NCBI GenBank assembly: GCA_963782985.1
Contig: CAWALU010000003.1
Coordinates: 1-64,000, forward strand
From: CAVSWT01 sp963782985
GTDB taxonomy: Bacteria; Bacteroidota; Ignavibacteria; Ignavibacteriales; Ignavibacteriaceae
DNA length: 64,000 nt
Reading direction: 5' to 3'
Shown here: piece after piece, positions 1-8,097 of the stretch
Position numbering within the stretch: the stretch's first letter is position 1
How the letters are laid out: each line of letters begins with the position of its first letter
Translations under genes and position numbers: made by a program
Notes under the pieces: model-generated
What the model was told of the DNA's origin: nothing
The model's database searches: none
Seen by the model: only the letters and a program-made list of their open reading frames with translations

Positions 1-104
1 GAAGAGTAGGTTGTTGCTTTTCTTAAACCTTCGAAGTACTTAAAAGCTTGTTATGCAAACTATGTGCAATAACAATTTAGTATAGGGAAACCTCGAAGAT
101 TTAG

Positions 105-233
105 TATAAACTAATATTTAATTTACGGGGAAAAGCAACGCCAGAGAATGAAGACACGATAAGAACAAGAAATATTGAAGTTATATTTACTCGAGAGCAA
201 AAATTGGACTTACACATAGTGTTACTCCTTTAA
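105..233 (+). pseudogene. Possible C-terminal remnant of an OmpA-like protein
   Basis: A 42-codon open stretch without a plausible start ends at the TAA at 231-233. Its middle reads ATPENEDTIRTRNIEVIFTR, which loosely resembles the end of OmpA-type peptidoglycan-binding domains (usually T.EGRA.NRRVEI.F). There is a stop immediately upstream and no recognisable OmpA core in the other frames of the first 100 bases, so this would be a fragment or a frameshifted gene tail entering from the left. The hairpin with T-run at 324-352 lies downstream on the same strand, as expected for the end of a plus-strand gene. The match is short and may be chance. I saw nothing else in bases 1-363. Confidence 0.2.
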
Positions 234-323
234 CTTAAGTTTTACAAAATAGAATAGCCCATATTTCACAAATATGAAATAAAAAAGGTTACCAGCCTAA
301 AGGTTTATTCGTCTGTAATTTAC

Positions 324-364
324 CCGTCACAGCAGTGCAAGTGCTGTGGCGGTTTTATTTTATT
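324..364 (+). terminator. Rho-independent terminator, plus strand
   Basis: An 11-bp stem (arms 324-334 and 342-352, one G-U pair, loop GTGCAAG) is followed by TTTTATTTTATTTA. The T-run lies on the plus strand, so it would end a transcript entering from the left rather than the minus-strand gene that ends at 364. Confidence 0.6.
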
Positions 365-1542
365 TAGTTGGCAAATCCTCCTATATCTAATTTATTTAAT
401 GAATATTTCCAAACACCCCTCATCCCTGTATCCCAAACTTTTCCTGTACCAAAACCTATAATAAGATTATTCTTAAACAAAATAATGAATGAAATGCCTG
501 GATAGATTTGCTGATCTTTATTTTGAGGGAGACCGTCACTCAGAGAATTCCATTTATTATCTTTCCATTCAAGAACACCATCACTTGGTGTTGTTACAAA
601 GACTGTGTTATCAGCAAAAGCAAAACTTGTAACAAAAGGAACCGTACCGTGAGATTGTGGCAGTGAGTCTTTATATACTTTCCATTCCCCATTAAAATAG
701 AATTTAATATAACTTTGAGTGGCGGCAAATAGTGTATCTTGATACCAAGCTATATCATATACACCTGCAAATTTGTCATCTGTAGATACGCCTTTATAAT
801 TGAAACAGTGATAACCGTTAGTATCAATTTCGGTTACAAAATTAGGTCCAGCTCTTTCACCGCTAATAAGATAATCTGAATTGGCTTTTATAAGTTTTGA
901 TGAGTATATAGGATTAATTGCATTCCCTATTGAACATTCATCTTCAACAAATGGGTTGGTATAGAGATAATTTGAAATAAACTTTAATTTTCCATTTGGC
1001 TTTAAGATTCCAGCCTTATATTGGTCATAATTCCTTCCTGGGGCAATAATTAAATCATTGCCAAGTACTTCCATATCAGCTATTTCTATTGGTATTTGTG
1101 TGGGGATTACATTTATTTTTCCATCAACCGAAATTCTACATAAATATTTCCCGTCAAAACTGTATGCCGATGCAACTATTAATTCACCCTTCAGCATAGT
1201 AATAGCAGAAACACCGTATTCAAAATTTCCGGTATCCGGTAAGTTTATTTTTGTCCAACTTATACCATCAGCAGTTTTGTACAGTCCGTTATTATCACCC
1301 CAGCCATATGCGTATAATTCATCATTTATAATTTTAAAACCCTTAACGTCCATTCCATCAAATTGTGAAATTTTCTCCCATTTATTTTCTTGCTTTTCGT
1401 CAGTTGGTATTTCAGTAGGGCTGCAGCTTTGCAGTGCAACAAGTAAAAAGAGCAAAATGCAAAGTATAATTGTAAAAGTTATAAATACTGCCTTAGGCAT
1501 TTTCAATTTTGTAATTTTTGATTTTGTTTTAATGGTCGACAT
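364..1542 (-). CDS. Propeller-like surface lipoprotein of unknown function
   Basis: A 392-residue protein with a long charged N-terminus, a hydrophobic segment (about residues 18-37) and a lipobox ending in Cys40 (LVALQSC), so probably a lipoprotein. The rest holds repeated short blades with W-rich or YKTADGISW-type strands and aspartate-rich turns (KTADGISWTKI, YQDTLFAATQSYIKFYFNG, LEWKDNKWNSLSDGLPQNK), typical of beta-propellers such as two-component-regulator or BNR-type propellers. No catalytic motif is visible. An AGGAGA Shine-Dalgarno sequence lies about 10 nt before the ATG at 1542; M15 is a less likely start. It belongs to a run of minus-strand envelope lipoproteins in the first 6 kb. 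The ligand is unknown. Confidence 0.7.
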   Translation of the reverse strand: MSTIKTKSKITKLKMPKAVFITFTIILCILLFLLVALQSCSPTEIPTDEKQENKWEKISQFDGMDVKGFKIINDELYAYGWGDNNGLYKTADGISWTKINLPDTGNFEYGVSAITMLKGELIVASAYSFDGKYLCRISVDGKINVIPTQIPIEIADMEVLGNDLIIAPGRNYDQYKAGILKPNGKLKFISNYLYTNPFVEDECSIGNAINPIYSSKLIKANSDYLISGERAGPNFVTEIDTNGYHCFNYKGVSTDDKFAGVYDIAWYQDTLFAATQSYIKFYFNGEWKVYKDSLPQSHGTVPFVTSFAFADNTVFVTTPSDGVLEWKDNKWNSLSDGLPQNKDQQIYPGISFIILFKNNLIIGFGTGKVWDTGMRGVWKYSLNKLDIGGFAN

Positions 1543-1879
1543 ATTTTAGTTTCTCCTAAAACTCTAAATCTAAAATTAAAGAAAACAAAGGAAAGGCTTT
1601 CCCCAGGTATTTGCAGCAAGTAAAAATTTGGTTACCCATTTCTCACCTCATCTTTATAGAAGGTAAATTAATTCTTCAATAATCGTGCTTTTAAAAATAC
1701 CTTTTTTTATTTCCAAAATAATAACCAAAATTTTTAATTGGTAATTCTTGCAGGTAATTATTAATAAAACAATAGTAAATAATTTTGAATGGCAATTTAT
1801 TAGAGGAAAATATTATTGGGGTTGCAATAGCTTTATAAATGAAATTTTACAAAAGAAAAATTAAATAGCACAAAAAAAA
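1543..1879. other. Intergenic stretch without a visible gene
   Basis: AT-rich sequence upstream of the lipoprotein gene ending at 364. I see no open frame with coding character and no RNA gene. It presumably carries the promoter of that gene, but no box stands out. Confidence 0.4.
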
Positions 1880-1950
1880 CCTCCGAAGTTTTCTTATTCA
1901 CTTAACAAAAAATTAAGACTTGCAAAATAATTTTACCAAAACTTCGGAGG
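1880..1950 (-). repeat. CCTCCGAAG-type inverted repeat, terminator-like
   Basis: Arms CCTCCGAAGTTTT (1880-1892) and AAAACTTCGGAGG (1938-1950) are perfect complements separated by 45 bp; an inner CTTAA/TTAAG hairpin sits in the loop. Read on the minus strand, the second arm is followed by a run of eight T, as in an intrinsic terminator with a long loop. The right arm with its flank (ACCAAAACTTCGGAGG) recurs exactly at 6051-6066, and a relative lies at 56805-56838, so this is a dispersed family. Confidence 0.55.
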
Positions 1951-1999
1951 ATTATAAAATTTATTTATTCGTTTGCCCACATAATTTACATTCTGAATT

Positions 2000-2040
2000 A
2001 AAAAAGGTGAGGCTCATTCAGGCAGTTGCCGGATGAGCCT
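2000..2040 (-). terminator. Intrinsic terminator after the orphan sorting domain
   Basis: A strong hairpin (AGGCTCATTC at 2010-2019 against GGATGAGCCT at 2031-2040, with an inner GGCA/TGCC) is followed on the minus strand by CACCTTTTTT. It lies 17 bp past the stop codon at 2057, so this sequence once ended or still ends a minus-strand transcript. Confidence 0.65.
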
Positions 2041-2056
2041 AACTTTAGCTTTCAAC

Positions 2057-2365
2057 TTACTTTAAGAGGATTAATTTTTTAGTTGAAACAAAATCATTAA
2101 CCTTTAACTGATACAAGTAAACACCGCTGGCAAGATCACTCACATTTCCGCCGGAGGCGGATCCGCCTTTGGCGGAAAAAGTTACATTATATCTTCCGGT
2201 GTTCTTAAACTCATTAACAAGCGTGGCAACTTCTTTTCCAAGCACATCATAAATTTTTAGTGTTACTAATCCATCTTTTGGAATTTGATAATTTATGGTT
2301 GTAGTTGGGTTGAATGGGTTAGGGTAGTTTTGGGATAAATCATAACTTGTAATGGCAGCACTACC
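2057..2365 (-). pseudogene. Orphan T9SS type A C-terminal sorting domain fragment
   Basis: The frame opens just after a stop (2366-2368) and reads through YDLSQNYPNPFNPTTTINYQ, then LKIYDVLGKEVATLVNE and LASGVYLYQLKVN, ending in KKLILLK. This is the T9SS type A sorting domain (Por secretion system C-terminal domain family), normally the last ~80-90 residues of a large secreted protein, where it directs export across the outer membrane and is then cleaved. Here no passenger is attached: only about six residues precede it and there is no signal peptide. It is most likely the tail of a deleted or rearranged surface protein. A 10-residue insertion (KGGSASGGNV) is encoded by a palindrome at 2145-2178. 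A terminator follows at 2000-2040. Confidence 0.75.
2145..2178. repeat. 34-bp palindrome in frame inside the sorting domain
   Basis: The left half TTTCCGCCggaGGCGGA and right half TCCGCCtttGGCGGAAA are reverse complements except in the three central bases of each arm. On the coding (minus) strand it gives SAKGGSASGGN, inserted between the F.A and LASGVY motifs that are adjacent (FDASNLASGVY) in the intact paralogues at 50.4 and 53.0 kb. It is far more GC-rich than its surroundings, which suggests a mobile or repeat-derived insert that kept the frame. Confidence 0.7.
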
Positions 2366-2411
2366 TTAAAAACCTATTATCCTTTAATTTTTGTTAAAAA
2401 TTATTTTATGT

Positions 2412-2550
2412 TTAAACAGCAAACAAAAAGGCGCATTTCACTTCTGTGAAATAGCTGCAATTGCCAAATTGTTTGTACTTGCTGGGCAGTGGTGCTGCGA
2501 ACACTGCTGCTCAGTTTTTCTTCGGTGGTGATCTTTCCATTTTATCCTCC
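2412..2550 (-). other. Tiny open frame with strong ribosome site, TGA and hairpin
   Basis: On the minus strand GGAAGGAGG sits 5 nt before an ATG at 2540 that opens a nine-residue peptide (MERSPPKKN) ending in TGA at 2511-2513. The TGA is followed at once by an inverted repeat (GCAGTG/CACTGC, 2486-2507). The same frame then stays open for 32 more codons to a TAA at 2412. This could be a leader peptide, the decayed 5' end of the gene whose sorting domain survives at 2057-2365, or chance. I cannot assign a function. A second small hairpin (TTTCAC/GTGAAA) lies at 2436-2451. Confidence 0.25.
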
Positions 2551-2591
2551 TTCCTTTGTTGTAAGGTTAGAAATTTTTCTTATGACTGAAT

Positions 2592-3026
2592 TTAATCATA
2601 GGTATATTTATAATGACGCCAAAATTCAAAACAACTTATTGGAAATCCGCCATTATTATTCTGAAATCCATAACTAAAAATTAATGTGTCAGACTTATTC
2701 AATTTTACGATAACTTCCATTCCGGGGATATATGGAATTTTACAATTCATATCTTTATCTGGGCACCACATATCTTCAATTAATATTTCACTATTATTCA
2801 ATAAATTTGCTAGAGAATTATAGGCAGTTGTATCCAAATACGAATTCCAATTGGTATTATGCTGATAGACAGTAGAATCCCAATTTATTGAAATTTCACG
2901 TGAGGAAATTATTTCTAATTTCATTTGTTTTTTATTTTTGTTCGTAAGAGGATTATTATTACAATTAAAAAGAACTATTGTTAAAAGAAAAATGTAAGCA
3001 ATATGTTTTTGTTTAATAAATTTCAT
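2592..3026 (-). CDS. Small hypothetical lipoprotein
   Basis: A 144-residue protein beginning MKFIKQKHIAYIFLLTIVLF and carrying a lipobox-like cysteine at residue 22 (VLFNC), followed by an asparagine/lysine-rich linker. The mature part has two cysteines in MWCPDKDMNC and another near the C-terminus (ISCFEFW), which could form disulfides outside the cytoplasm. I do not recognise the family. It follows the propeller lipoprotein ending at 3044 by 17 bp on the same strand, so the two may be co-transcribed. The ATG at 3026 has a weak purine-rich site (AGGAGCAG) upstream. Confidence 0.6.
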   Translation of the reverse strand: MKFIKQKHIAYIFLLTIVLFNCNNNPLTNKNKKQMKLEIISSREISINWDSTVYQHNTNWNSYLDTTAYNSLANLLNNSEILIEDMWCPDKDMNCKIPYIPGMEVIVKLNKSDTLIFSYGFQNNNGGFPISCFEFWRHYKYTYD

Positions 3027-3043
3027 AACTGCTCCTTATTAAT

Positions 3044-4408
3044 TTAGTTTATTCTCTTTCCAATCATTATTTTTGCTTGTGTCCCTTCATATCCTACAGT
3101 AACTACAATATTATTTTTTACAGCTATGCCCCCATAACTGCCATTAAACCAGCCTGTTTCATTAAGATAACTTTTCCAGGAAATACCATTAAAATGAAGG
3201 AATTCACCAAAAGCCCCGCTTACAAATACATCATTAAATCCATTTCCTCTGATTCCTGAGGTGCCATAATGTGTAATATCCAGTGGTTCATTTTTCCATA
3301 AATTATTTAATAATAATTTCTTTTCATAAATACCGCTTCCTACTACATAATAGTGGCGGGAAGGAACAAACCACAAAGCAAATAATTCCCACTTAATAGG
3401 TGCAGGTGAAATTTCAACAGCAGTATTTCCTTCTATTTTGTAAATGCCTTTATCCAGCGGAAGGTTTCTTGAGCAAACAGCAAGTATTTGCTGCTCTCCT
3501 GTTTTGGAATCAGTTGCACCATATATATCGTGAAAATCCAACTCCGTTCCGCTTTTTATCTTTGTCCAGCTTTGCCCATTGTAATGGACTATAGTTCCAT
3601 GGTTTCCTACGAAATACAAATCATTTAAGGATGTTCCCCAAATTTTATTTATTCCCCCATCGTTCTGCTGTAATACACCCATGTCCCACAAATGATAAAG
3701 TTTCCAACGTCCTTTCCCATCAGGTAAATAAGGTAATCCGCTTGTAAAAATTATCTTGCCATCCGGTAAGACAAAAATACCAGTTAAAGGTGCAATTGTT
3801 GGATTTTCTTTATAATCAACAGTAATTTTTTTTAATTCCCACACATTTCCGTCCCAATGTGCTGCATTGTAGGGAAACGGATCTGGATTGCCGAGAGAGT
3901 CTTTTAGGTAAACTTCTCCTACGGCATAAATATTATTTTCATCTATTATTGCTACATCGTAAAAACTGCTGCTTCCGGCATCGCCGCCAAAAGTAAAAGT
4001 TTGCCAGGTAAAATTGTGGCTGGTGGTGTCAATTGTTGTAACACTGTAGCTCGTTGCTTTTAATTTCAGATTGATTGATTGGATGAATTGTTGAATGGAA
4101 ATTATAATTTTATTTGGCAGAAGTGAATCAATGTAAAGTATTGAGTCATTTGATGTAAGTGAGTTAAATTGTTTTTCAGCTTTTCATCAGTAAATAAATT
4201 TAATTGCGCGGGCAACGTAATATTTTCTGTTTCAAGCTTTAGCCAGGCTTCAGTACAGCTTACATCTTCAACTGTTAAGTTTAATTATATTGCTTTTCGG
4301 AGGCGGTTCGGTTGTGTTGCAGCTAAAATTTAAAAAGCTAAATAGACAAATAGCTATTACTTTTATTTTTATTGACAGCGGCGGTTTGTCTAACAAAAAT
4401 TCTCTCAT
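3044..4408 (-). pseudogene. Propeller-like lipoprotein, copy A of a tandem pair (frameshifted)
   Basis: The N-terminus (IKIKVIAICLFSFLNFSC) is a lipoprotein signal nearly identical to that of the gene upstream. Reading on requires two frame changes, near 4280 (an extra base in AAACTTAACAG, where copy B has AAATTAACAG) and near 4173. After these it is continuous: SVTTIDTTSHNFTWQTFTFG, YAVGEVYLKDSLGNPDP and YNAAHWDGNVWELKK, then blades of the type LWGTSLNDLYFVGNHGTIVHYNGQSWTKI. The part from 3844 to 3044 (266 codons) is intact. It is an extracytoplasmic beta-propeller-like protein of about 450 residues; no catalytic residues are recognisable. It starts 3 bp after the stop of copy B. Whether the frameshifts are biological or errors in the sequence cannot be told from here. 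Confidence 0.7.
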
Positions 4409-4410
4409 AA

Positions 4411-5732
4411 TTATTTCCCTATAGTTATCGCTGCCTGATTAGAATCAAATCCTACAGCTATAATGAGGTTATCCTTTATTGAAATAGAATAATAATTACC
4501 ATAGTTCAAGCCCGCTTCATCAAAATAGCTTCTCCAGGTTTTTCCGTTAAAATGCAGCAATTCGCCAAATCCTCCTGCTGCGACTATATCATTTAACTCC
4601 GCCCCACGAATTTTATATATATAGTATCTTGTGATATCCAGTGGTCCATTCTTCCACGTAATATCATTCAAATTATTTTTTTCAAGAATTCCGCTTCCTG
4701 CCACGTAATACTTGCTGCCTTTAAACCAAACACTGCTTAATGTTCCACCTCTTCCTGCGCTGCCCAAAATTTGGGCTTCGTTTACATTTATTTTTAGTAT
4801 TTCTCTATCAGGGCTTTCCAAAATATTTGAAGCTGCACATAGAATTTCATATTGTTTTGTTGTTGAGTTATATTCTCCCCATATATCATTAATGTTTAAA
4901 TCAGTTCCGCTTACTATCCTAGTCCAAACTCCGTTTTGATAGTGAGCTATATTTCCATTATTTCCTACAGCGTACAAATCGTCGCTCGACGTTCCCCAGA
5001 GTTTGTTGATTGACATCGCAACATTTGATGGTAAGCAAAATTTATCTATTTGCGTCCCATCCTTTAGTACCGCAATTTTATCCCCTGAAGAACTAATCCA
5101 AATTTGCCCATCTTCAAATGCAAATATTGCCTTTGCAGGATATGAGGTAAGACTTGACTGACCACACACAGTAGGAAAATAAATTTTCTTTAACTCCCAT
5201 TTTTCTCCATTCCAATGCACAGCGTTATAAGCATGTGGGTCATAATTACCGAGGGAGTCTTTTAAATAAATTTCACCCACTGCCCAAATAGAATTTTCAT
5301 TTATTATTGCCACATCGAAAAGCGTGCAACTTCCGGCTTCTCCACCAAAAGTAAATGTCTGCCATGTAAAATTGTGGCTTGTGGTGTCAAGTGTTGTAAC
5401 ACTTAGCTCGTTGCTTTTTATTTCAGCTTGATTGATTGGATGAATTGTTGAATGGAAATTGTAATTTCTGTTTGGCAGAAGCGAATCTACATAAAGGGTT
5501 GTATCATTGCTCGATAGAGTGTAAATTGCTTTTTAGCTTATCATCAGCAAATAAATTTATTTGTGCAGGCAAAGTTAAGATTTTCCGTTTCAAGCTTAAG
5601 CCATGCTTCTGTACAGCTTACATCTTCAACTGTTAATTTTATTATTTGGTTATCCGGCGGGTCTGTTGTGTTGCAGCTAAAATTTAAAAAGCTAAATAGA
5701 CAAATAGCTATTACTTTTATTTTTATTGACAT
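4411..5732 (-). pseudogene. Propeller-like lipoprotein, copy B of a tandem pair (frameshifted)
   Basis: It begins MSIKIKVIAICLFSFLNFSC with a lipobox Cys20 and then DPPDNQIIKLTVEDVSCTEAW. The frame breaks near 5580 (GAAAATCTTAACTTTGCC, where copy A has GAAAATATTACGTTGCC) and again near 5528, then continues to 4411 as ITRYYIYKIRGAELNDIVAA-type blades (about 300 intact codons from 5313). Domain order and many phrases (YLKDSLGN, LDTTSHNFTWQTFTFGG, NDIWGEYN) match copy A, so the pair arose by tandem duplication and then diverged. The likely role is a surface-exposed propeller lipoprotein with unknown ligand. Confidence 0.7.
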
Positions 5733-6038
5733 GCTGTCTCCCTATATATGTTTTTCTATTAACCTAAATTATTCTTAAACCAAAAAAATCATACTTCTGC
5801 ATAAGCAGAAATTGATTGCAGCGTATTTTAAAATAACCTAAGAGAAACGGTTTTTGACAAAGAAGTTTTTAATAAAAGAATAGGTAAAAAGTGAAATGAT
5901 AAAGTTCGGCTTGCTTAATGATAGCTGATTAGAATAGTGTTTTTCTGACATCTTATACCCCGTTATAGACAGTGTGAATAACTCAAATAACTATTGCAAA
6001 CATTCACAAAAGAAAAAACAAAGTCAAATAAAGATAAA
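5733..6038. other. Intergenic stretch without a visible gene
   Basis: AT-rich sequence between the copy B lipoprotein gene and the terminator-like repeat at 6039. It should hold the promoter for the lipoprotein gene. I see no coding frame or RNA structure. Confidence 0.4.
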
Positions 6039-6066
6039 CCTCCGAAGGTTACCAAAACTTCGGAGG
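6039..6066 (-). terminator. CCTCCGAAG/CTTCGGAGG hairpin, likely terminator
   Basis: A 9-bp perfect stem (6039-6047 and 6058-6066) with a 10-nt loop. On the minus strand it is followed by TTTATCTTTATTT. It lies 15 bp after the stop of the gene ending at 6081 and so is probably its terminator. It shares ACCAAAACTTCGGAGG with the repeat at 1935-1950. Confidence 0.6.
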
Positions 6067-6080
6067 CTTATATAATTGCT

Positions 6081-6758
6081 TTATACCTTCGGTTCTTCCG
6101 GCTTCTGCTGTCCGCCCCGGTCAATTATATTCCTTATCGCTTTATACTGATTATAAAATCCGCTATGTTCATCCCCTAACGATTCGGCAAAGTTATCCAC
6201 TTGGTCTTCCAGTATAGCTCTAATATCCTTAAACAGCTCATCAAGATTTTTAGTCTCACCTGCCCGTTCACCCTGCTTTCTTCCCACCTCTGAAATATAA
6301 TCAGCGAAACTATTTTTAAGATTTGTTAGGGCTGTTAAATCTGCTGCCGTTACACCATACTCTTCTAACGCTTCAGCATTAGGCGCCGCTAATTCACTTA
6401 ATGCTTCCGTCCGCTGTACAAGCTCAATATCCCGCAGCTTCATTAATTCAGATCTGCTCAAGTTTGCCTTATTAAGCATATCAGCTAAATTATTTTCCGA
6501 AGCATAAGCTTTAATTGCTGATGAAACCCTAATAATTTTATTCACAAGATTTTCCTCAGCCTGATTCTTTGAACCCGTAACCCCCGTAGCTCTATCGCCG
6601 CGTTTAACATCCAGAGCTTGAATGCTTTCAATTTTTTCATTTAGACGGGTAACAGCTCTACTGAAAGCCGGTCTTTCAGCAACCACAGCAGCATTTTGCT
6701 CCAAAAAACTCTGTACTGCTAAAAGCATATTAAAATAATTGATATATCTGTCTTTCAT
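6081..6758 (-). CDS. Hypothetical helical protein
   Basis: A 225-residue protein without signal peptide or membrane segment, rich in Ala, Glu, Leu and Lys and apparently all alpha-helical (FNMLLAVQSFLEQNAAVVAE, LNEKIESIQALDVKRG, LRDIELVQRTEALSELA). The C-terminus is polar (GGQQKPEEPKV). I do not recognise a family and no catalytic motif is visible; a structural or adaptor role in the cytoplasm is possible. It is flanked on both sides by non-coding repeats and does not appear to share an operon. A terminator-like hairpin follows at 6039-6066. Confidence 0.65.
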   Translation of the reverse strand: MKDRYINYFNMLLAVQSFLEQNAAVVAERPAFSRAVTRLNEKIESIQALDVKRGDRATGVTGSKNQAEENLVNKIIRVSSAIKAYASENNLADMLNKANLSRSELMKLRDIELVQRTEALSELAAPNAEALEEYGVTAADLTALTNLKNSFADYISEVGRKQGERAGETKNLDELFKDIRAILEDQVDNFAESLGDEHSGFYNQYKAIRNIIDRGGQQKPEEPKV

Positions 6759-6899
6759 ATAAACACCTTATAAAATTATTAATAATTTGTAATTAGTTAT
6801 ATATTTTTATAACTGACTACTAAAATTATCAACATTTTGCCATTATTTCAATTTTTTATGACATTAATACAGTAAATTTTTTATTTACGTGCCACTAAT

Positions 6900-7161
6900 A
6901 TTCGTTTTCCCCCTCGTAATATTCATTTTCGTTAATGTAACGAGCATTTTCGTCATTGTAACATTAGTTTTCGTCAACGTAACGAGCATTTTCGTTATTG
7001 TAATATTTATTTTCGCAAATGTAATGAGTGTTTTCGCAAGTGTAATATTAGTTTTCGTCCAAAGTAATGAGCATTTTCTCTAAAGTAATAAGTATTTTCG
7101 GTGAGGTAATATTCATTTTCGAGAGTGCAACGAGCGTTTTCTTCAATACAACAATCGATTT
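6900..7161. repeat. Degenerate ~21-nt tandem array (TTTTCG...GTAA), about 12 units
   Basis: Units alternate between a 22-nt form (ATTAGTTTTCGTCAACGTAA plus CG) and a 20-nt form (AGCATTTTCGTTATTGTAAT), giving a 42-nt double period. TTTTCG and GTAA are conserved; the 4-6 nt between them vary. About twelve units are recognisable from 6900 to 7161, becoming ragged after 7050. The T-tract recurs every two DNA helical turns, so all copies face one side of the helix. The centres are not CRISPR spacers (too short) and no cas genes are near. The plus-strand frame across it gives a hydrophobic pseudo-peptide that is probably not real. Confidence 0.7.
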
Positions 7162-7189
7162 CTTTGCTGAAATATTGTATCAGTCCCCT

Positions 7190-7276
7190 TTAGTGAAGGC
7201 ATTCAACCATTCAATCATTCAACTTTTAACATTTTAACCTTTCATTCATTCAACCATTTAATCATTCAACCTTTCA
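7190..7276. repeat. Simple ATTCAAYC repeat tract
   Basis: A low-complexity run of CATTCAACCATTCAATCATTC and variants directly downstream of the FKBP-TPR gene. It is probably slippage-derived and has no coding content. Confidence 0.6.
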
Positions 7277-7277
7277 C

Positions 7278-8044
7278 TCACTTCTGCAATTGTTTCAGCA
7301 TCTCTTCAGCATTTTTATTTGCGGGATTAAGTTCAAGAGATTTCTTGTAATTCTTAATTGCATTTTCCTTGTCCCCTTTTACCATAAAAGCTTCGGCAAG
7401 GCTGTCATATACATTTGATGAGCCGGGATAAGCTTCCACATTCAACTGAAATATTTTTATTGCTTCATCCACATTTCCGTTTTGCAGCAATTGATATCCG
7501 AATGTGTTTAATTCACTTTCTTTAAAATTATATTCATCCGGTTTTGTTTTTTTCAATTCATAATATTTGCTATTGCAGAATCAATTCCCCCGTTTATAAT
7601 TTCTTCCACAAGCGCATCGGTAATGGGAATTTTAGGTTCACTAACGCTCATCAATTCTACATCAAAAATTAGTGTGGCATTAGCGGGAATAACATCGCCG
7701 GCGCCTTTTTCGCCGTAAGCTAAATCGGGAGGAATTATTAATCTATATTTATCTCCAACATTCATCAAAGCAATTCCTTCATCCCATCCTTTTATAACCT
7801 GCGAGGTTCCGAGTACAAATTCTATGGGCTGATTGCGGTCATAAGATGAATCAAAAACTTTTCCGTCAGTTAAATAACCCGTATAATTAACTTCAACAGA
7901 TTTATTAATTTCTGCGTGTTCGCCGTTCCCTTTTACAATTACAATATATTTTAAACCGCTTGCAGTGGTAACCGTATCTTCACTTTGTGCATTCAAAAGT
8001 GATAAAGAAGAAATAACTATTACAAATAAAAATATTTTTTTCAT
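7278..8044 (-). pseudogene. FKBP-type peptidyl-prolyl isomerase with C-terminal TPR (one frameshift)
   Basis: A signal peptide (MKKIFLFVIVISSLSLLNAQ) is followed by a complete FKBP domain (about residues 25-135: VEVNYTGYLTDGKVFDSSYD, VIKGWDEGIALMNVGDKYRL, IPPDLAYGEKGAGDVIP). The first frame then ends at 7553 as ...SAIANIMN. In the next frame the sequence continues as YYELKKTKPDEYNFKESELN and two TPR repeats to 7278. That junction (helix, YYELKK, TPR) is the usual one in proteins that join these domains, and the TPR part has only a TTG as a separate start, so I read this as one ~255-residue periplasmic isomerase split by a 1-nt indel near 7566. If the break is real, the two parts overlap by 4 nt and could be translated by coupling. 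It would assist folding of exported proteins. Confidence 0.8.
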
Positions 8045-8097
8045 TTATATCCTTTTAGCTTTGCTTTTAATTTGAAAAGAAAATTATCTATAATTGA

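Noticed and set aside
1058..1549. 163-codon plus-strand frame opposite the first lipoprotein
   Set aside because: Low-complexity translation antisense to a protein with a clear signal peptide and propeller repeats.
2511..2513. Selenocysteine insertion at the TGA after MERSPPKKN
   Set aside because: A hairpin follows, but the peptide has no redox motif or selenoprotein likeness; kept only as a low-interest leader-peptide observation.
6889..7083. Plus-strand open frame across the tandem array (hydrophobic I/F/V-rich peptide)
   Set aside because: Its composition follows from the 42-nt repeat unit; there is no ribosome site and the frame is lost where repeat spacing changes.
6900..7161. CRISPR array
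   Set aside because: Variable parts are only 4-6 nt, the repeats are degenerate and no cas gene is in the window.
7278..7556. Separate small TPR protein gene
   Set aside because: The only start is a TTG, and the frame continues the FKBP protein's joining helix, so a frameshifted fusion is more likely.
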